A DNA stretch of 64,000 nucleotides from an uncultured Clostridia bacterium. GTDB taxonomy: Bacteria; Bacillota; Clostridia; Christensenellales; Borkfalkiaceae. Position 1 is the stretch's first letter. Each line of letters starts with the position of its first letter. Under the pieces are notes generated by a model. It did not search any database and was not told the DNA's origin. It worked only from the letters and a program-made list of their open reading frames with translations. The position numbers and the translations under genes are program-made. Shown piece after piece: positions 60,082-64,000 of this stretch. Location: contig CALVWR010000004.1 of the NCBI GenBank assembly GCA_944367565.1, positions 1-64,000 on the forward strand, written 5' to 3'.

Positions 60082-61152
60082 TCATATTGTTTCCACAATG
60101 TAGGATTTGTCATTTACCGTAAACGAACGATCTGCCGCATTGGTAAAAATATAATTTTCTCCGCCTGACGTATAAATTAAAAATACCGTATAATCGTTGC
60201 ATTCGGTTTTGAGAAACGACTTTGCCTTTTCATGGCCCATGGCGCAAAGCCCGGTGGACAGAGCGTCACATATCGCGCCGTTTTTGCCGAGCACCGTTAC
60301 GGACATCGTTCCGTCATCGATCGGAGTTCCGCTGAAAGGATTGAGCAAATGAGAGTAACGTTTGCCGTTATAATCGTAATAACGTTCGTAATCTCCGCTT
60401 GTAGAGGCCGCAGTCAACTCGGTTTCCATTACGATAATCGGAGTCGAATCCGCGGATTTGCGCGGATGTCTTATCCCTAATTGAAATTTTGTATTATCTT
60501 TATATTTCATTAGTTCAATACTACTGTTTCCGCCACTGATTATGCCATATATAATACCGTTGTTTTCCAAATATTCCCGTACTTTTTGCAGTGCATAGCC
60601 TTTCGCAATGCCACCCAGATCGATGCGGGTGGCGCTGCTGCCGGTTTTTTTCAGCGTTCCTTGCTCAAGCGTCAGGTTCGCGCTGTTTAAGAGGGGTAGC
60701 ACGGCGAGAATCGATTCTTCTTCGGGCGGCGTAAAAACGTACGTTTCGGAATTGTATTTTTCCGGAGAAAATCCCCAAAGATCGGTCAGCGGTGCGATCA
60801 GGACGTTAAAATATCCGTCTGTCAGTTCGGCGCAGGAAAGCGCCGTTTTCAACAGATCTTCCGCCGTTTGGTCGAGGAGAATCGCGCCGCCCGCAGGCAA
60901 AGCATTAAACGTTGCTGTTATGGAGCGGTTGTTTTCAGGATCGGTCAGGGCGGAAATTTGCGACAGTATGGATTCCGCGCCGTCAAACAGCGTGTTCAGT
61001 TCCGCTTTGCTCATCGATCTCGAATCGATCTGAATTGTTATCGGCGCATTGAAATAGGTGAAAGTTTTTCCCGCAAATCGGGGTTCGTTGCAACCCGAAG
61101 CAAAAAGTGACAAGAAGATCGCAACGAGCAGAAAAATCGGTTTTTTTCGCAT
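60082..61152 (-). CDS. apbE: FAD:protein FMN transferase ApbE (lipoprotein)
   Basis: A 356-residue ApbE that attaches FMN to threonine in exported flavoproteins. The signal peptide (MRKKPIFLLVAIFLSLFASGC, lipobox ASGC, Cys21) places it on the outer membrane face. The catalytic/metal blocks are RIDLGGIAKGYAL, ISGGNSSIEL, TAASTSGDYERYY and YSHLLNPFSG. An upstream ATG would add 12 residues, but the promoter geometry and the lipoprotein signal favour 61152. No Shine-Dalgarno is present. No FMN-accepting partner is encoded nearby. Confidence 0.9.
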   Translation of the reverse strand: MRKKPIFLLVAIFLSLFASGCNEPRFAGKTFTYFNAPITIQIDSRSMSKAELNTLFDGAESILSQISALTDPENNRSITATFNALPAGGAILLDQTAEDLLKTALSCAELTDGYFNVLIAPLTDLWGFSPEKYNSETYVFTPPEEESILAVLPLLNSANLTLEQGTLKKTGSSATRIDLGGIAKGYALQKVREYLENNGIIYGIISGGNSSIELMKYKDNTKFQLGIRHPRKSADSTPIIVMETELTAASTSGDYERYYDYNGKRYSHLLNPFSGTPIDDGTMSVTVLGKNGAICDALSTGLCAMGHEKAKSFLKTECNDYTVFLIYTSGGENYIFTNAADRSFTVNDKSYIVETI

Positions 61153-61159
61153 ATGTAAC

Positions 61160-61188
61160 ATTATAAACGTTTTATGAAAATAAATCAA
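61160..61188 (-). promoter_or_regulatory. Promoter of apbE, nearly leaderless
   Basis: On the minus strand TTGATT (61183-61188) and TATAAT (61160-61165) are 17 bases apart. Only seven bases (GTTACAT) separate the -10 box from the ATG at 61152. Confidence 0.7.
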
Positions 61189-61218
61189 ATAAATCCGGCA
61201 GAATGAGAAAGTTTGCTG

Positions 61219-61247
61219 TTGACAAGGAAAACTTTATTTGTTAAAAT
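61219..61247 (+). promoter_or_regulatory. Promoter of the HPrK-like/PqqD-like operon
   Basis: TTGACA (61219-61224) and TAAAAT (61242-61247) are 17 bases apart. Nine bases lie between the -10 box and the ATG at 61257, so the leader is only about three bases and no ribosome site precedes the ATG. It is divergent from apbE; the two -35 boxes are 30 bases apart. Confidence 0.75.
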
Positions 61248-61256
61248 AAAATACAT

Positions 61257-61982
61257 ATGGAAGGAAAATATAAAATAGCGGACGTTGTGTTCGGCCTGAA
61301 AACGAAATATGCTTATACGCACAGGATCTGTGCGGGATACGAGAGCGAAGAACCGGCGTCGTTCCGGATCGAAACGGAAGAAGCGGACATCCGTCGGGAA
61401 GAAGAAGCCAGCGATCAGCCGTTTCCGCCGGCATATCTGGAAAGTTTGGCGGTATACAGAAAACTTTGCAATGAAATACTGCGCAATTACGGGGGGTTTT
61501 TATTTCACGCGTCGGCGGTGGCAGTGGACGGTTACGCATATCTTTTTGCCGCGCCGAGCGGGACGGGAAAATCCACGCATACGCGGTTATGGAGAGAGCT
61601 GTTGGGGGAAAAAGCGGTAATGATCAATGACGATAAACCGATCATCCGATATATCGACCGTAATTTTTACGTCTACGGGACGCCGTGGAACGGGAAGCAT
61701 CGGTTAAGCTGTAACGATCGCGCGCGTCTCGCGGCAATCTGCGAACTGACAAGAGGAGAAAAAAACGAAATCAAGCGAATCTCGTCTGCGGAAATGGTGC
61801 GCGTACTGATGAATCAGTCTTTGCGCGGCGAGGACGGGGAAAGTATGCTGAAACTGTTGGATTTATTTAACGAACTTGCAAAAAGCACTGCTTTTTACAG
61901 ATTAAAATGCAATATGGACATCGAAGCTGCCGAAACGGCATATGAAGCGATGCGCGTAAAAGGAGAAAAGCATGAAGGTTAA
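61257..61982 (+). CDS. HPr-kinase-like ATPase (RiPP-associated type)
   Basis: A 241-residue protein with the HPr kinase/phosphorylase-type P-loop APSGTGKST at 99-107 preceded by FHASAV, and NDDKP at 124-128. It lacks the HPrK N-terminal domain and the HPrK signature, so it is not the carbon-catabolite enzyme. Similar proteins next to PqqD-like domains phosphorylate precursor peptides (the PadeK/ThcoK kinases of lasso-peptide clusters). The PqqD-like gene starts 11 bases before its end, so the two are coupled. The natural substrate is unknown. Confidence 0.82.
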   Translation: MEGKYKIADVVFGLKTKYAYTHRICAGYESEEPASFRIETEEADIRREEEASDQPFPPAYLESLAVYRKLCNEILRNYGGFLFHASAVAVDGYAYLFAAPSGTGKSTHTRLWRELLGEKAVMINDDKPIIRYIDRNFYVYGTPWNGKHRLSCNDRARLAAICELTRGEKNEIKRISSAEMVRVLMNQSLRGEDGESMLKLLDLFNELAKSTAFYRLKCNMDIEAAETAYEAMRVKGEKHEG

Positions 61983-62235
61983 AAAGGATTTTGTCGCAAG
62001 AAAAGTAGGAGATTCGGATATTGTCGTTGCAACCGGCAAGGCGGTTAAAAATTTTAACGGGTATATCACGCTGAATGAAACGGGGCGTTTTTTATGGGAT
62101 CTTCTCGAAAACGATACCGATGAAAAAAATCTGGTTGCAAAACTTCTCGAAGAATATGAAGTGGAAAAAGAAGTTGCCGAACGGGATGTAAAGAAGTTCA
62201 TTGCGGTTCTTTCGGAAAACGGAATTCTGGAATAG
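61972..62235 (+). CDS. PqqD-like RiPP recognition element
   Basis: An 87-residue winged-helix protein of the PqqD family. The pattern is KKDFVARKVGDSDIVVATGKAV, then GYITLNETGRFLWDLLENDTDE and LLEEYEVEKEVAERDVKKFIAVL. PqqD-like domains bind the leader of RiPP precursors and hand it to a maturase. It is translationally coupled to the HPrK-like kinase. No radical SAM, cyclase or peptidase gene of a RiPP pathway lies next to it in this window. Confidence 0.85.
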   Translation: MKVKKDFVARKVGDSDIVVATGKAVKNFNGYITLNETGRFLWDLLENDTDEKNLVAKLLEEYEVEKEVAERDVKKFIAVLSENGILE

Positions 62236-62257
62236 AACGGAGGCAAGCGGAGATACT

Positions 62258-63745
62258 ATGGATAAAATCGGATTCGACAATCAGAAATATCTGAAGATGC
62301 AATCGGCGCACATTAAGGAACGCATCAATTCGTTTGGCGGAAAGTTGTATTTGGAATTCGGCGGAAAGTTGTTTGACGATTATCATGCGTCGCGGGTTCT
62401 GCCGGGATTCGAACCGGATTCCAAGCTGAAAATGCTTAAGGAACTGAAAGAAGAAGCGGAAATTCTGATTGCCATCAATGCGGTGGATATCGAGAACAAT
62501 AAGTATCGAAACGATTTGGGAATCACATATGATTCGGACGTGCTTCGCCTGATCGACGTTTTTCGCTCTCAGGGGCTTTATGTCGGGAGCGTGGTGATGA
62601 CGATGTTCAACAATCAGCCGCGCGCTTTGAATTTTATCAAGAAACTGGAAATGAACGGGATTCCCGTCTATAAACATTACGAAATCGAGGGATATCCGTC
62701 CGATATTCCGCTGATACTCAGTGAAAACGGATTCGGCCGCAACGAATTTGTGCCCACAACCCGTCGCCTTGTGGTGGTGACGGCTCCGGGACCGGGAAGC
62801 GGGAAAATGGCGACTTGCCTGAGTCAGCTGTATCACGAATATATGCGCGGGATTAAAGCCGGTTATGCGAAATTTGAAACATTTCCCATCTGGAATCTGC
62901 CGCTCAATCATCCGGTCAACGTCGCTTATGAAGCCGCGACGGCGGATCTGAACGATGTGAATATGATCGATCCGTTCCATTTGGAAGCGTACGGAAAGAC
63001 GACGGTCAATTACAACCGCGATGTGGAAATTTTTCCGGTACTCAATGCTATTTTTGAAAAGATCATGAATCAGTCTCCGTACAGATCGCCTACGGATATG
63101 GGGGTGAATATGGCGGGGAATTGTATCATCGACGACGAGGTTTGCAGAGAAGCCTCCAAGGCGGAGATCATCCGTCGTTATTACGCGGCGCTCTATGATG
63201 TCAGAAAGGGCAGGGTCAGCAAGGATGTTGCCGCCAAGATCGAGATTCTGATGAGCAAACTCAATCTTTCCGTGGAAAATCGGAGAACCGTGCCGGCGGC
63301 GCTGGAAAAATCTGCAATCACCGGCGGCAATCCTGCGGTTGCAATAGAACTGAACGACGGCAGGATCGTAACGGGAAAAACGGGCGATCTTCTCGGGGCA
63401 AGTGCGGCGTGCCTGATCAACGCGCTGAAAGCGTTATCGGGTGTGGACGACGGGATACAGCTTCTTTCGCCGACGGTGATCGAACCGATCCAAAGACTGA
63501 AAGTAAATCAGATGGGAAGCAGAAATCCGCGTCTGCACACGGACGAAGTCCTGATTGCACTGGCGATCTGCGCCGTGGAGGACAACAATGTAAAAAAGGC
63601 GCTTGCGGCGTTGTCGCAACTGAAAAATTGCGAATTACATTCAACGGTTATTTTATCGCATGTGGATGAAAAAACCTTCAAAAAACTCGGATTGCATTGT
63701 ACTTTTGAAGCAAGGAAACAGGTGGAAGGCGTTTATTTTTCTTAA
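62258..63745 (+). CDS. DUF1846-family protein
   Basis: A 495-residue DUF1846 protein, common in Clostridia and Streptococcus. It begins with MDKIGFDNQKYLKMQSAHIK, shows APGPGSGKMATCLSQLYHE (a P-loop-like segment near 180), LNHPVNVAYEAATADLNDVNMIDP, and MGVNMAGNCI. The function is not established. The open frame could start earlier, but GGAG five bases before the ATG at 62258 fits best. It follows the PqqD-like gene by 22 bases and may be in the same transcript. Confidence 0.88.
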   Translation: MDKIGFDNQKYLKMQSAHIKERINSFGGKLYLEFGGKLFDDYHASRVLPGFEPDSKLKMLKELKEEAEILIAINAVDIENNKYRNDLGITYDSDVLRLIDVFRSQGLYVGSVVMTMFNNQPRALNFIKKLEMNGIPVYKHYEIEGYPSDIPLILSENGFGRNEFVPTTRRLVVVTAPGPGSGKMATCLSQLYHEYMRGIKAGYAKFETFPIWNLPLNHPVNVAYEAATADLNDVNMIDPFHLEAYGKTTVNYNRDVEIFPVLNAIFEKIMNQSPYRSPTDMGVNMAGNCIIDDEVCREASKAEIIRRYYAALYDVRKGRVSKDVAAKIEILMSKLNLSVENRRTVPAALEKSAITGGNPAVAIELNDGRIVTGKTGDLLGASAACLINALKALSGVDDGIQLLSPTVIEPIQRLKVNQMGSRNPRLHTDEVLIALAICAVEDNNVKKALAALSQLKNCELHSTVILSHVDEKTFKKLGLHCTFEARKQVEGVYFS

Positions 63746-63759
63746 AAACGGGAATGGTT

Positions 63760-64000
63760 ATGAACAAAGAGGACTTTACAAAATGTTTTGCGCGTTACGG
63801 GATCGGACCGAAGGACGTTTGCCGCAACCGATTGCGTGTCGAGGGAGAGGAGGTCGAACGGTTTGCCGTGATCTCGCCCATCAACGCCGCGGAAGATTAT
63901 AAGAATATCGGAGCAGAGGTCACGCAGCTGTCCGACGGATTTTTCCCCACATATAAGATCGAAAAAGACGGCGCGCGTTTTACGTTTGTCGCGTTTCAGG
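63760..64000 (+). CDS. Unrecognised protein, N-terminal part (cut by window end)
   Basis: An open frame of 80 codons begins at the ATG 63760 and runs off the window. It starts MNKEDFTKCFARYGIGPKDV and continues with FAVISPINAAEDYKN. The ribosome site is poor (GGGAATGG). It follows the DUF1846 gene by 14 bases. I do not recognise the family from this part; it has no signal peptide. Confidence 0.65.
   Translation, partial: MNKEDFTKCFARYGIGPKDVCRNRLRVEGEEVERFAVISPINAAEDYKNIGAEVTQLSDGFFPTYKIEKDGARFTFVAFQ

Overview
This window looks like chromosomal DNA from an uncultured, probably gut-associated member of the Clostridia (Bacillota). The evidence is the Bacillota housekeeping order pcrA-ligA ... 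yicC-gmk-rpoZ-priA-def-fmt-rsmB-rlmN-rsgA-rpe-spoVM-rpmB-asp23-fakA-like-recG, consensus SigA-type promoters with 17-base spacers, strong Shine-Dalgarno sites, a SepF division protein, and a 34-codon gene at 24718-24822 that fits the sporulation peptide SpoVM. Base composition is close to balanced over most of the window. No plasmid, phage or CRISPR signature was seen. Family names come from motif recognition only; no search was run.

Layout. 1-76 is the right end of an IS3-family element. 294-4466 is an accessory carbohydrate-type cluster (Gfo/Idh/MocA oxidoreductase, a chimeric GH28/SGNH remnant, an unknown small protein, an esterase, an FAD-dependent oxidoreductase). A tRNA-Glu(CUC) follows on the minus strand. 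4873-8091 (minus) pairs a large polytopic membrane alpha/beta hydrolase with a lipoprotein. 8680-10285 (minus) is an FMN-riboswitch-controlled riboflavin ECF S component and a pyridoxal-kinase-like gene. 11287-29895 holds the housekeeping clusters, interrupted between spoVM and rpmB by a 25-bp-arm perfect palindrome and a GH92 fragment. 30263-35042 has a GNAT/XRE pair, a fatty-acid-binding DegV (FakB) gene coupled to an SGNH hydrolase, and an ABC exporter.

35153-38146 (minus) contains two GMP synthetase genes. One is a normal GuaA. The other has an intact synthetase half but a glutaminase domain that is shortened and lacks its catalytic residues. 38197-41932 (minus) is sepF/yggS and lysine/diaminopimelate synthesis (asd-dapA-dapB). 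42179-49439 is a long + strand run (membrane protein, methyltransferase, antiporter, Hsp33, TPR and HEAT-like proteins, NimA-like flavoprotein) facing mutY. 50667-53583 couples two membrane proteins to a membrane-anchored M20 peptidase.

54114-64000 is the most accessory part. A strongly promoted, highly structured leader precedes a 51-residue peptide that overlaps a large secreted Ig-like protein. Then come a GH78 rhamnosidase with a serine hydrolase, an ApbE lipoprotein, and a divergent HPr-kinase-like/PqqD-like pair of the kind known from RiPP maturation.

The best candidates for something undescribed are the glutaminase-less GuaA paralogue, the orphan HPrK-like/PqqD pair with the nearby short peptide and surface protein, and the palindrome/GH92 scar beside spoVM. 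Several minus-strand genes (SDR, XRE, mutY, apbE) have a good -10 box 6-7 bases before the ATG and no Shine-Dalgarno, suggesting leaderless transcripts.
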